A stretch of DNA of 64,000 nucleotides, taken from Glycomyces lechevalierae. GTDB lineage: Bacteria > Actinomycetota > Actinomycetes > Mycobacteriales > Micromonosporaceae. The notes under the pieces were generated by a model. That model was not told where the DNA came from. It saw nothing but the letters and a program-made list of their open reading frames with translations, and ran no database searches. The DNA lies in assembly GCF_027622945.1 (NCBI RefSeq), contig NZ_JAPZVQ010000002.1, positions 396,386 to 460,385 of the forward strand. Direction: 5' to 3'. The position numbers were made by a program, and so were the translations under genes. This document shows, piece after piece, positions 25,825-34,338 of this stretch; positions within the stretch are counted from its first letter, which is position 1, and each line of letters begins with the position of its first letter.

Positions 25825-26769
25825 TCAATCGATGCCGCGGGCGATGGCCTCGAGGCCGGGCACGAACAGCTCCTCGGCGGAGCGCACGGCCAGCTCGGAG
25901 AAGGCCTTGACGGTCTCCTGGTTGGCGATGTCGAGCGTGACGGTGTCGGCGTCGGTGATGATCTGCTCGCGCCACTGCAGGACCGGGTCGAGCGGGACCG
26001 ACCCGAGGAGGTTCATGCGGCCCAGTTTGAGGCGGGCGGCCATCTGGTGGAGGTCCGCGTCGATCTTGCGGAGCCAGCGCACCTGGGTGGGTTTGAGGCC
26101 GGAGAGGTCGGCGCCGTCGGGGTCGACGACGGCGGTGCGCACGTAGCGGATGGAGGCGAGGAGTTTGCGCTGGTAGTCGTCGCCGAGGGAGGTGGCGGTC
26201 TCGACGAGGCCGCGTTCGCCGTAGACGAGGGAGTGGGCGGCGAGCACGTGCTGCTTGGTCCAGCGGTGGTAGACGATCCAGCGCCAGGGGAGGTTGGCGA
26301 GTTCGGGGCGGGCGGTGGCGGCCATGACCATCTCGGTGGCGTGGGAGCGGCCGGCGGAGAGGTCGACGATGACGAGGTCGAATTCGCGCGAGAGCTCTTG
26401 GAGGAGGTTGACGCAGCGGTCGACGGTGGTCTCGTCGCCGGGGAACTCGGAGCCGTCGGCGTCGCCGGGGCAGAGGACGAGTTCGCCGGCGCCGTCGGGC
26501 CGCGCCTGGAGTTCGGCGCGGTCGCTGGTGGCCCAGACGGAGTGGCGTTCGGGCTCGGACGCGAGGTCCTGGAGGTATTCGTGGATGCCGTTGCCGTAGG
26601 TGCCGTGTTCGAGGTCGTCGATGGCGAAAATGGCTCCGGCCGTGGGGGAACCGAAGTCGAAGTCCACATAGCACACGTTGGCGCCTTGGAGGGCGCGGCG
26701 GTAGGCGAGGTTGGACGAGGAGACGGAGCGTCCGGTGCCGCCCTTGTCCGAGGTCGCGAACAGCAGCAT
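25825..26769 (-). CDS. SCO2523-family variant P-loop protein (ParA/MinD-like)
   Basis: 314 aa. The N-terminus reads MLLFATSDKGGTGRSVSSSN: a deviant Walker A of the ParA/MinD/SIMIBI class with signature Lys9 kept and the usual second Lys replaced by Arg14. Then VCYVDFDFGSPTAG (switch-I-like, DxDxGxPT) and FDLVIVDLSAGRSHATEMVM (Walker B Asp). C-terminal half about 200-314 is family-specific. ATG 26769 has GGAG seven bases upstream; two bases separate it from the preceding stop. May be a nucleotide-dependent positioning or switch protein; not a true ParA, as no ParB or parS is nearby. Confidence 0.8.
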   Translation of the reverse strand: MLLFATSDKGGTGRSVSSSNLAYRRALQGANVCYVDFDFGSPTAGAIFAIDDLEHGTYGNGIHEYLQDLASEPERHSVWATSDRAELQARPDGAGELVLCPGDADGSEFPGDETTVDRCVNLLQELSREFDLVIVDLSAGRSHATEMVMAATARPELANLPWRWIVYHRWTKQHVLAAHSLVYGERGLVETATSLGDDYQRKLLASIRYVRTAVVDPDGADLSGLKPTQVRWLRKIDADLHQMAARLKLGRMNLLGSVPLDPVLQWREQIITDADTVTLDIANQETVKAFSELAVRSAEELFVPGLEAIARGID

Positions 26770-26771
26770 CG

Positions 26772-28643
26772 TCACACTCCGGTCTCGGCGTCGCGCCCGG
26801 CCGCGATGAGCCGGTCGAGGTCGATGAGGGCCTTGACGCCCAGGGCGAACGCGGTGCCGGGGCGCTCGTCGACGACCTCCTTGGCGTGGCGGATCGTCAG
26901 GCCGACGGAGCGGATCTCCTGCGCGAGCGCCGGTCCGGCGTGGCCGGAGCCGCGCAGCAGCTCCTGGTCGTAGACGTGCTCGGCCTCGACGAGGAGTTCG
27001 TGCGCGAGGTCCTCCAGGCTGCGGGAGCGGGCGGGTTCGGAGGTCGCGAACTGGGCGGCGAGGACCATGGCCTCGACGACGCGGATCGTGAAGTGCCAGG
27101 AGGGGTCCTCGAACCAGTTGACGAGTTCGCCGTAGACCTGCTTCGGCTGGTCCCACAGGCGCGCGGCGCTGCCTTCGCGGATGCGCCTGCGCGCCAGGTG
27201 CTCCCAGACGAGGTCGGCGACCTCGAGGAGCTCGGCGCGGGACTCGATGGTGACGAGGAGGCTCGCGGCGTGGTAGAGGCGCTTGAGCAGCAGGGGCGCG
27301 AAGTCGACCATGTTCCAGACCATGGCGGGGCCGTCGGGCTTCTCGATGCCGGCGAGTTCGGCCTTCACGCCGGGGAAGTGCGTCTCGATGGCGCGGTCCC
27401 CGGCGAGGGCGCGGCGGGTGATGCGGCCGCGGTTGGCGAGTTCGACGAGGACGTCCCCGAGGCGGATGAGGTCGTCGTCGCCGCCGCGGGAGGCGCCGAA
27501 GGTGTCGGTGGCGACCGCGCAGACGAGGAGCGAGTAGTAGTCGTACTCGAGGCCGTCGGTGGTGCGCCAGGGGACGTCCTCGAGCGGCCACTTCGAGCCG
27601 CCGCCGAAGGACGCGACCATGGCCCAGTAGCGGCGGGTGACGTCCATGCGGAGCTGCAGGGACTGGGCGAGGCGCTGCTCCTCCTCGGTGAGGAGGTTGC
27701 GGCGCATCACCCTGGGAGAGAACAGGGTCTGGATCGCTTCGAGGGCGACCACGGTGAAGTAGAGGTACGGGGCGTCCTCGGCGCGGCCGAGGCGCTGCGT
27801 CGAGGTGTCGGAGACGTCCGGGATGTCCGGGGCCTTCTCGACGACGGACCAGGACCAGCCGATCTCGAAGAGCTTCGTGGGGGCCTCGACGCCCGCGGTG
27901 CCGCCGGAGCCGACGGTGATGGTGCGCAGGGTGGCGATGATGTCGTCCGCGGCCTCGCGGAAGCGGCGCACGATCTTGCGGTCGGCCTGGCCGTCCACGT
28001 TGATGAGGGCGATGAGCTGGCGGCCGAAGTCGTCGTCGGCGTCGAACGTGGACACCGCGAAGGAGCGCAGCAGGCCGGTGATCGCGCCGAGGAGGCGGCG
28101 GTGGATGGCCACCTGCACCTGGTCGACCTCGCGGCTGAGGTCGGCGCGGCCCATGCGGTCGACCGTGGGCTGGAAGTCCGCGAGGAAGGTGAGGGACGCG
28201 AGGCACAGCGGGATCGAGAGCGCGAACCCCTCGGTGACGTCGATGGCGCGCTGCTCGGGCTGGGCCTTCTGGGTGCGGTCCTTGCGGTGCATGTTGGAGC
28301 CGCCGGAGTAGACGGGGACGCCGTCGTCGTCCACGTGCTTCTCCATGTAGTCCTTGACGAGGCGCATGATCCGGATGGGGATCTCGACGGCGTCGCCGAG
28401 CCCCGAGAACGCCTCGAGGACGGCGTCGCTCGTGGCGTCAGGGTCGGCGTAGTTGAGCTCGGGGAGCTCCTGCGCTGGGTACAGCAGGCAGAGCAGCTGC
28501 TGGGCGTCGCCCACGGCGTCGGACTGGTTGCGGCCGCCCCAGTGCCAGCCCTTGCGTTTGCCGCCGTCCTCGGCCGCACGCCAGCTGTAGGCCACCTGGG
28601 CCCGCCAGATGTCCAGGAGCTGTTGCCGAGGCTGCATCTTCAC
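26772..28643 (-). CDS. SCO2524-family protein
   Basis: 623 aa, largely alpha-helical, no membrane segment. N-terminus QQLLDIWRAQVAYSWRAAE, a region GKRKGWHWGGRNQSDAVGDAQQLLCLLYP, and MRRNLLTEEEQRLAQSLQLRMDVTRRYW are landmarks. Length and position as first gene of the three-gene minus-strand unit match the SCO2524 family. GTG 28643 or ATG 28637 may start it; neither has a strong ribosome site. Promoter probably in the 200-bp divergent gap holding a TGTCGG palindrome. Confidence 0.72.
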   Translation of the reverse strand: MKMQPRQQLLDIWRAQVAYSWRAAEDGGKRKGWHWGGRNQSDAVGDAQQLLCLLYPAQELPELNYADPDATSDAVLEAFSGLGDAVEIPIRIMRLVKDYMEKHVDDDGVPVYSGGSNMHRKDRTQKAQPEQRAIDVTEGFALSIPLCLASLTFLADFQPTVDRMGRADLSREVDQVQVAIHRRLLGAITGLLRSFAVSTFDADDDFGRQLIALINVDGQADRKIVRRFREAADDIIATLRTITVGSGGTAGVEAPTKLFEIGWSWSVVEKAPDIPDVSDTSTQRLGRAEDAPYLYFTVVALEAIQTLFSPRVMRRNLLTEEEQRLAQSLQLRMDVTRRYWAMVASFGGGSKWPLEDVPWRTTDGLEYDYYSLLVCAVATDTFGASRGGDDDLIRLGDVLVELANRGRITRRALAGDRAIETHFPGVKAELAGIEKPDGPAMVWNMVDFAPLLLKRLYHAASLLVTIESRAELLEVADLVWEHLARRRIREGSAARLWDQPKQVYGELVNWFEDPSWHFTIRVVEAMVLAAQFATSEPARSRSLEDLAHELLVEAEHVYDQELLRGSGHAGPALAQEIRSVGLTIRHAKEVVDERPGTAFALGVKALIDLDRLIAAGRDAETGV

Positions 28644-28734
28644 AGGGGGTCACCGCCGAGCGCTCACAGGGCCGAATCGGACAGGTCCACTATCGCACGC
28701 CCTTGTGACGCAAACAGCCTCGCAGAACGTGGTT

Positions 28735-28750
28735 TGTCGGCTACCCGACA
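28735..28750. promoter_or_regulatory. TGTCGG-N4-CCGACA palindrome, copy 2
   Basis: Spacer CTAC. It lies midway in the divergent gap, 92 bp from the SCO2524-like start and 94 bp from the small membrane protein start, so could control either side. Same arms and spacing as 636-651 and 53979-53994. Confidence 0.5.
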
Positions 28751-28843
28751 GATCCAAGGCGTCTTCGACGGGGCCCGCGGGCGTCCTATGAGTAGGGTCG
28801 GCAAACCGGGCGTACCGGTACCCTTCAGACACGAGGAGTCGAG

Positions 28844-29050
28844 ATGGTCGCACTGATGCTGGCAGGAGTGCTCATCGGCGCGGTCGGCGCCGCGGCCGTC
28901 CTCACGGGCGTCCGCGACCACCGCCGCCTCAGAGCCGAACGCCTTGCGGCCCAAGCAGATCGCGAGGCGTGCGGCGAACCTATCCCCAGCGGGTGGCCCG
29001 ATCCCGGTACTGTGGGAAGACGCCCCCGCACCCCCGAGGAGTCCCGATGA
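28844..29050 (+). CDS. Small single-pass membrane protein
   Basis: 68 aa. One N-terminal membrane helix (VALMLAGVLIGAVGAAAVLTGV, about 2-23) followed by a basic and polar cytoplasmic tail. AGGAG five bases before ATG 28844. Stop overlaps the next start (ATGA, 29047-29050), a clear sign of a real translated pair. Function unknown. Confidence 0.7.
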   Translation: MVALMLAGVLIGAVGAAAVLTGVRDHRRLRAERLAAQADREACGEPIPSGWPDPGTVGRRPRTPEESR

Positions 29051-29304
29051 CCACCGGTGTCCTGTTCTTCATCGTCTTCCTGGCGCTCGCCGTCATTCTC
29101 GGCATCGCCGCCCGCGGCGGCCCGAAGCGGCGCGCGGGCGGGTACCGCGGCGACGCGTCCTACCAGCACTCCGGTACGACCTGGAGCATCCCGGACAACG
29201 CCTCGAGCGGCGGGTCAGGCTCGAACGACTGCGGCCCGAGCTACAGCGGCGACTCCGGCGGCGGGTTCAGCGGCGGCGGGGACGGCGGCGGTTCGAGCTG
29301 CTAG
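29047..29304 (+). CDS. Small membrane protein with Gly/Ser-rich tail
   Basis: 85 aa. Membrane helix at about 4-22 (GVLFFIVFLALAVILGIAA), then KRRAGGYRGDA and a Gly/Ser/Asp-rich C-terminus (SGGGFSGGGDGGGSSC) with a final Cys. Start ATG 29047 overlaps the preceding stop. Its stop TAG shares the bases CTAG (29301-29304) with the stop of the convergent acetyltransferase gene. Function unknown; the tail recalls TPM-type and similar secreted Gly-rich tails only loosely. Confidence 0.7.
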   Translation: MTTGVLFFIVFLALAVILGIAARGGPKRRAGGYRGDASYQHSGTTWSIPDNASSGGSGSNDCGPSYSGDSGGGFSGGGDGGGSSC

Positions 29305-29825
29305 ACGGCCTTGCGTTCGTAGACGCTGCAAGGCACCTCGAAGCCCGGCACCACCGTGGTGCGCTCCAGGGTCATGCCCAGCTTCTCGGCCACGCGGATC
29401 GAGGCGGCGTTCTCGGAGTGGATGCACGAGACGACCCGGTCGAGCCCGAGCTCGCCGAACGCGAAGCCGATCACGGCCCGCGCGGCCTCGGGCGCGTAGC
29501 CGCGGCCCCACCGGTCGCGGCCGATCCGCCACCCGACCTCGGTCGCGGGCAGGATCTCCGGCAGAAACGCCGGCGTCGCGAGGATCCCGAGACCGACGAG
29601 GTCGCCGGTGTCCTGCTCGCGCACCGCGAAGGCGCCCCAGCCGTGCGCGTCCCAGTGGGCTTCCACTTTGGCTGTCAGCGCCTCGGTGTCCGCCAGGGTG
29701 CGCGGCGCGCCGTTCCCGATGTACCGCATGACTTCCGGGTCCGCGTTGATCGCGGCGAGCGCTTCGGCGTCGTCGGTCGTCAAGGGGCGCAGCAGGAGCC
29801 GATCGGTCTCGAGTTCGAGCGTCAT
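29301..29825 (-). CDS. GNAT family N-acetyltransferase (RimJ/RimL type)
   Basis: 174 aa. Starts LETDRLLLRPLTTDDAEALAAI, has VGWRIGRDRWGRGYAPEAARAVIGFAF, the acetyl-CoA pyrophosphate loop RDRWGRGYA, and IHSENAASIRVAEKLGMTLE: typical of the RimJ/L branch acting on small amines or N-termini. Its start overlaps the DUF4233 stop by 4 nt and its stop shares CTAG with the opposite gene. Confidence 0.93.
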   Translation of the reverse strand: MTLELETDRLLLRPLTTDDAEALAAINADPEVMRYIGNGAPRTLADTEALTAKVEAHWDAHGWGAFAVREQDTGDLVGLGILATPAFLPEILPATEVGWRIGRDRWGRGYAPEAARAVIGFAFGELGLDRVVSCIHSENAASIRVAEKLGMTLERTTVVPGFEVPCSVYERKAV

Positions 29826-30259
29826 CGTTTCGGCGGCTTCCCCAGCGCGACTTTGACGTACCAGCAGTAGGCCCACACGAGTCCGAACACGATCCCGGCC
29901 ACGCCGAGCGACCAATGGATCGGCCAGCACGCGATGAGCGCGACCTGCACGACCGCGCCGGCGGGCCACACCCACGGGCGCTTCGTCATGCCCGCCAGCA
30001 CGATGCAGACGACCGTGAGGACCAGGACGGCGATGATCGCGGGCTTCGCGTCGTCCAGGATCATCCGCATCGGGACGATCGCGAGCAGCAGCGCGAGCGC
30101 TTCGAAGCTCAACGCCAGCGCGGCGAGGCTGCGAGCGGCCCGGTTCGGGTCGCGCAGACCCGAGCGGGCGTCGTCATGAAGCGCGGTCTCGGGTTCGGTC
30201 CAGGGCGCTTCGGCCTCTTCGCCGTGCTCGGGGTGCTCATGCCCTTCGCCGTCAGCCAC
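29822..30259 (-). CDS. DUF4233 membrane protein
   Basis: 145 aa. A polar, acidic N-terminal 45 residues, then about four membrane segments (LAALALSFEALALLLAIVPM, AIIAVLVLTVVCIVLAGM, and two near 100-138). DUF4233 proteins sit directly after folC in many actinobacteria, as here, with an 8-nt overlap. Function unknown; the link with folylpolyglutamate synthase is conserved. Confidence 0.85.
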   Translation of the reverse strand: MADGEGHEHPEHGEEAEAPWTEPETALHDDARSGLRDPNRAARSLAALALSFEALALLLAIVPMRMILDDAKPAIIAVLVLTVVCIVLAGMTKRPWVWPAGAVVQVALIACWPIHWSLGVAGIVFGLVWAYCWYVKVALGKPPKR

Positions 30260-31625
30260 GGCGGCCCACCAGGAGCTTGCGGGCGTCCGCGACGGTGAAC
30301 ACCGAGCCGGTGATGAGGACGCCGCCGCCTGATTCGTAGATGTCGTCGGCCTCCTCCGCGAGCTCGATGCCGCGCGCGACGGCGTCGTGGAGGTGCGGCA
30401 GCACGGTGACGCGCTCTTCGCCGAAGATCTCCTTGGCGATCTTCGCGAGCGTCGCCGCGGGCATCGCCCGGTCCGAAGAGGACTTCGTGATCACGATCTC
30501 GTCGAGCAGCGGCTCGAGGAGTTCGAGCATGTGGTCGGTCTCCTTGTCCGCCAGCATGCCCACGACGCCGACGAGCTTGCGGAAGTTGAACTCCTCCTCG
30601 ACGGCCTTCGTCATGGCCTCCATGCCCGCCGGGTTGTGCGCGGCGTCGAGGATCACCGTCGGCGCCGTCCGCACCACCTCGAGGCGGCCGGGCGAGGAGA
30701 ACTCCGCGAAGGCCTGGCCCACGACCTCGGCGTCGAGCGCCTTCGGCTCGCCGGCCCCGAGCAGGACCTCGACGGCCGCCAGCGCGAGCGCGGCGTTGTG
30801 CGCCTGGTATTCGCCGTGGAGCGGCAGGAACAGGTCCTGGTAGCGGGCGGCGCGGGTCTCGATCGTGATGAGCTGCCCGCCGACGGCCACTTCGCGGGCC
30901 GTGACCTCGAAGCCGCGGCCCTCGGGCACGAGCTTCGCGCCGACGGCGTTGGCGCGGCGCAGGAGCGGCTCCATCGCGGAGCGCTGCTGCGTCGCGGTGA
31001 CGAGCGTCGAGCCCTCGTGGACGATCCCGGCCTTCATGGTCGCGATCTCGGCGAGGGTCTCGCCGAGCCACTTCGTGTGGTCGATGCCGATGGGGGTGAT
31101 GACCGCGACCTCGGCGTTCAGGATGTTCGTCGAGTCGGTCTCACCGCCGAGGCCCACTTCGATGACGCCCACGTCGATCGGGGTGTCCGCGAACGCGCCC
31201 ATGGCGAGCGCGACGGTCATCTCGAAGTAGGTGAGCGGTTCGGAGGCGTCGCGGTCGACGAGTTCGGCGAGCGGCGCGATCTCGTAGTACTGGGCGGCCA
31301 GCTTGTCCGGCGCGATCGGCTCGCCGTCGATGTTGATGCGCTCGTTGACGCTGTTGAGGTGCGGCGAGGTGAACATGCCGGTGCGCAGGCCGTGCCCGCG
31401 CAGCAGCCGCTCGATCATGCGCGAGGTCGAGGTCTTGCCGTTGGTGCCCGTGATGTGGATCGAGCGGAAGGACCGCTGCGGGTCGCCCATCATGTCGAGC
31501 AGCTGCTTGATGCGGTCCAGCGTGAAGTCCCAGCGGGAGAACCCGCGGGCTTCGAGGAGCGCTTCGACTTGCGCCAGTTCGGCGTTCAACTTTGTTGTCC
31601 CCTCTTGGCGATGCTTGCGAGCCAT
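30252..31625 (-). CDS. folC: Folylpolyglutamate / dihydrofolate synthase
   Basis: About 457 aa. ATP-dependent Mur-ligase-fold enzyme that adds glutamates to folates. P-loop ITGTNGKTSTSRMIERLL (about 45-62), FTSPHLNSVNERINIDG, VGLGGETDSTN and VILDAAHNPAGM are all present. Start is uncertain: ATG 31625 lies in a 23-bp duplicated element and has no ribosome site, while a TTG at 31589 has AGAGGGG nine bases upstream and would give a protein starting at NAELAQVEALL. Confidence 0.94.
   Translation of the reverse strand: MARKHRQEGTTKLNAELAQVEALLEARGFSRWDFTLDRIKQLLDMMGDPQRSFRSIHITGTNGKTSTSRMIERLLRGHGLRTGMFTSPHLNSVNERINIDGEPIAPDKLAAQYYEIAPLAELVDRDASEPLTYFEMTVALAMGAFADTPIDVGVIEVGLGGETDSTNILNAEVAVITPIGIDHTKWLGETLAEIATMKAGIVHEGSTLVTATQQRSAMEPLLRRANAVGAKLVPEGRGFEVTAREVAVGGQLITIETRAARYQDLFLPLHGEYQAHNAALALAAVEVLLGAGEPKALDAEVVGQAFAEFSSPGRLEVVRTAPTVILDAAHNPAGMEAMTKAVEEEFNFRKLVGVVGMLADKETDHMLELLEPLLDEIVITKSSSDRAMPAATLAKIAKEIFGEERVTVLPHLHDAVARGIELAEEADDIYESGGGVLITGSVFTVADARKLLVGRRG
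31603..31625. repeat. 23-bp exact duplicate, copy 2 (folC start)
   Basis: Identical to 9960-9982. Here it covers the annotated-type ATG of folC and its next seven codons (ARKHRQE on the minus strand), just downstream of the valS terminator. If folC starts at the internal TTG, the element is intergenic. Confidence 0.7.
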
Positions 31626-31645
31626 CAATTGGCAGAGTGAAGGAC

Positions 31646-31671
31646 GGCGGCCGCCGGTGCAGGCGGCCGCC
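31646..31671 (-). terminator. valS terminator hairpin
   Basis: GGCGGCCGCC (31646-31655) and the identical self-complementary arm (31662-31671) around a 6-nt loop form a perfect 10-bp stem, six bases after the valS stop on the minus strand. It would separate valS from folC transcription. Confidence 0.65.
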
Positions 31672-31677
31672 TCCGTG

Positions 31678-34296
31678 TTACGCCAGTCGTCCGAGCTGCG
31701 AGGTGATGCGGGCGATGTCCGCCTCGGCGGTCGCCTTGCGCGCCTTGATCTTCTCGACCACGGCGTCGGGCGCCTTCGCCAGGAACGCCTCGTTGCCGAG
31801 CTTCCCGATCGTGCCGGAGAGCTCCTTCTCGGCGGCCTTGAGGGCCTTTTCGAGGCGGGCCCGTTCGGCGGCGACGTCGATCGTCCCGGACGTGTCGAGC
31901 GCGACCCTGACGTGGTCCGAGACCGCCAGTTCGGCGGTCGGCGCGAACCCCTCGGGTTCGGCGTCGAGCTTCACGAACGAGCGGATCAGCCACTCCTGGT
32001 CGGCCAGGCCGGCCGCGTCGAGGCCGGTGATGCGCGCGGCCACCCGCTGGCTGGGCTTCACGCCCTGGTCCGAGCGGAAGCGGCGCACCTCGACCACGAC
32101 GTGCTGCATGGCGGCCACGAGCCGTTCGGCCTCCTCGTCCACTCCGGACGGGGTCGGCCAGGCGGCCACGGTGAGCGAGTCGCCCTGCTCTTCAGTGCCG
32201 GTGAGGGTCAGCCACAGCTCTTCCGTGACGAACGGGATCACCGGGTGCAGCAGGCGCAGCAGCTGGTCGAAGACGTGGCCGAGCACGCGGCGGGTGTCCT
32301 CGGCGGGCTGCCCGCCGGCGGCGAGCACCGGCTTCGTCAGCTCCAGGTACACGTCGAACACGTCGTCCCACGCGAAGTGGTACAGCACGTCCATCGCCTT
32401 CGCGAACTCGTACTGCTCCAAGTGCGCGTCCACCGTCGCGACGGTCCCGGAGAGGCGCGAGAGCACCCACCGGTCGATGAGCGACAGGTCGGCGGGCAGC
32501 TCGCCCTCCACGGTCGCGCCGCTCATGAGCGCGAACCGGGTGCCGTTCCACAGCTTGTTGCAGAAGTTGCGGGCGACCTCGGCCAGCTCGAGCGAGGCGA
32601 TGCCGTCCGCGCCCGGGTTGGCCTCGCGCGCGAGCATGAACCGCAGCGCGTCCGCCCCGTAGTTGTCGACCACCTCGAGCGGGTCGATGCCGTTGCCCAG
32701 GGACTTCGACATCTTGACGCCGTTCTTGTCCCGGAGCAGGCCGTGCAGGACCACTTCCGCGAACGGCGCCTTGCCCATCGCGTAGGTCCCGAACATCATC
32801 ATCCGGACCACCCAGAAGAAGATGATGTCCCAGCCGGTGATGAGCGCGGCCGTCGGATAGAACTTGTCCAGCGCCGGGGTCTCCTCGGGCCAGCCGAACG
32901 TCGAGAACGGCCACAGCCCGGAGGAGAACCAGGTGTCGAGCACGTCCGGGTCCTGCGTGTAGCCCTCCGGGGCGGTCTCGCCCGGGCCCACGCACACCTC
33001 TTCCCCGTTGGGGCCGTACCAGATCGGGATGCGGTGGCCCCACCAGAGCTGGCGCGAGATGCACCAGTCGAGCAGGTTGTCCACCCACGAGAAGTAGCGC
33101 TTCTCCATCTCCGGCGGGTAGATCTTCGTCTCGCCGCTGCGCACCGCGTCCCCCGCGAGCTTCGCGAGGCGCTCGACCTTCACGAACCACTGCAGCGACA
33201 GCCGCGGCTCCACCGTGGTGTCGCAGCGCTCGCAGTGGCCGACGGCGTGCACGTACGGGCGCTTCTCGGCCACGATCCGGCCCTCGGCGCGCAGCGCGGA
33301 GGCGATCGCCGAGCGGGCCTCGAACCGGTCGAGCCCCTGGAACGGGCCGTGCGCGGTGATCACGCCGCGCTCGTCCATGATGAGGATCGACTCGAGGTCG
33401 TGGCGCTGGCCGATCGCGAAGTCGTTCGGGTCGTGCGCCGGGGTCACCTTCACCGCGCCGGTCCCGAACTCGGGGTCGACGTGCGCGTCCGCCACGATCG
33501 GGATGCGGCGGCCCGTGAACGGCACCTCCACAGTGGTGCCGAGCAGGTGCCGGTAGCGCTCGTCGTCGGGGTGGACGGCCACGGCGGTGTCGCCGAGCAT
33601 CGTCTCGAGGCGGGTCGTGGCGACCACGATCGACTCCTCGCCGTCGCCGTAGCGCATGGACACGAGCTCGCCCGCGTCGTCCTGGTGCTCCACTTCGGCG
33701 TCGGAGAGCGCGGTCATGCAGCGCGGGCACCAGTTGATGATGCGCTCGGCGCGGTAGATCATGCCGTCGTCGTACATCTTCTTGAACATCGTCTGCACGG
33801 CGTTCGAGAGGCCCTCGTCGAGCGTGAACCGCTCGCGGTCCCAGTCGACGCCGTCGCCGATCTTCTTCATCTGCGAGGAGATGCGCTCGTGGTAGGTGTC
33901 CTTCCACTCCCACGCCTTCGCCACGAACGCCTCGCGGCCCAGGTCGTGGCGGGACAGCCCCTCCTTGTCGGCGAGCTGGCGCTCCACGACGTTCTGGGTC
34001 GAGATGCCCGCGTGGTCGGTGCCCGGCAGGAACAGGGCCTCCTTGCCGCGCATGCGCTCGCGGCGCACCATCCAGTCGATGAGGGTGTGGTTGAGCGCGT
34101 GGCCGAGGTGGAGCTGGCCGGTCACGTTCGGCGGCGGGATCACGACGGCGTAGGGCTCGCGGTCCGAGTCGTCGGCAGCCTTGAAGCGACCGTCGGCTAC
34201 CCACTTCGCGTAGCGTCGCGCCTCTACGTCTACCGGCGCGTACGTCTTCGGGAGATGGGTTTCCAGGTCCGGTGTCTTCTTCGCTGCGTCTGTCAC
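31678..34296 (-). CDS. valS: Valyl-tRNA synthetase
   Basis: 872 aa, class I synthetase. HIGH motif as PPPNVTGQLHLGHAL (about 50-64), KMSKS in VKMSKSLGNGIDPLEV, a connective-peptide editing domain between (TRLETMLGDTAVAVHPDD), an anticodon-binding domain, and a C-terminal coiled coil (AAERARLEKALKAAEKELSGTIGKL). GTG 34296 start. No T-box leader is visible in the 40 bp upstream. Confidence 0.97.
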   Translation of the reverse strand: MTDAAKKTPDLETHLPKTYAPVDVEARRYAKWVADGRFKAADDSDREPYAVVIPPPNVTGQLHLGHALNHTLIDWMVRRERMRGKEALFLPGTDHAGISTQNVVERQLADKEGLSRHDLGREAFVAKAWEWKDTYHERISSQMKKIGDGVDWDRERFTLDEGLSNAVQTMFKKMYDDGMIYRAERIINWCPRCMTALSDAEVEHQDDAGELVSMRYGDGEESIVVATTRLETMLGDTAVAVHPDDERYRHLLGTTVEVPFTGRRIPIVADAHVDPEFGTGAVKVTPAHDPNDFAIGQRHDLESILIMDERGVITAHGPFQGLDRFEARSAIASALRAEGRIVAEKRPYVHAVGHCERCDTTVEPRLSLQWFVKVERLAKLAGDAVRSGETKIYPPEMEKRYFSWVDNLLDWCISRQLWWGHRIPIWYGPNGEEVCVGPGETAPEGYTQDPDVLDTWFSSGLWPFSTFGWPEETPALDKFYPTAALITGWDIIFFWVVRMMMFGTYAMGKAPFAEVVLHGLLRDKNGVKMSKSLGNGIDPLEVVDNYGADALRFMLAREANPGADGIASLELAEVARNFCNKLWNGTRFALMSGATVEGELPADLSLIDRWVLSRLSGTVATVDAHLEQYEFAKAMDVLYHFAWDDVFDVYLELTKPVLAAGGQPAEDTRRVLGHVFDQLLRLLHPVIPFVTEELWLTLTGTEEQGDSLTVAAWPTPSGVDEEAERLVAAMQHVVVEVRRFRSDQGVKPSQRVAARITGLDAAGLADQEWLIRSFVKLDAEPEGFAPTAELAVSDHVRVALDTSGTIDVAAERARLEKALKAAEKELSGTIGKLGNEAFLAKAPDAVVEKIKARKATAEADIARITSQLGRLA

Positions 34297-34338
34297 CAGT
34301 CAAGTGTAAGGAGCGCGCAGGCAGGGATGCGAAGCGGT

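Noticed and set aside
25825-26769. Chromosome partition ParA
   Set aside because: No ParB gene or parS-like sites nearby, the P-loop Lys is changed, and the neighbours belong to the SCO2521-2524 set.
34297-34338. T-box or other tRNA-sensing leader for valS
   Set aside because: The gap to meaB is only about 40 bp and holds no T-box sequence or stem.
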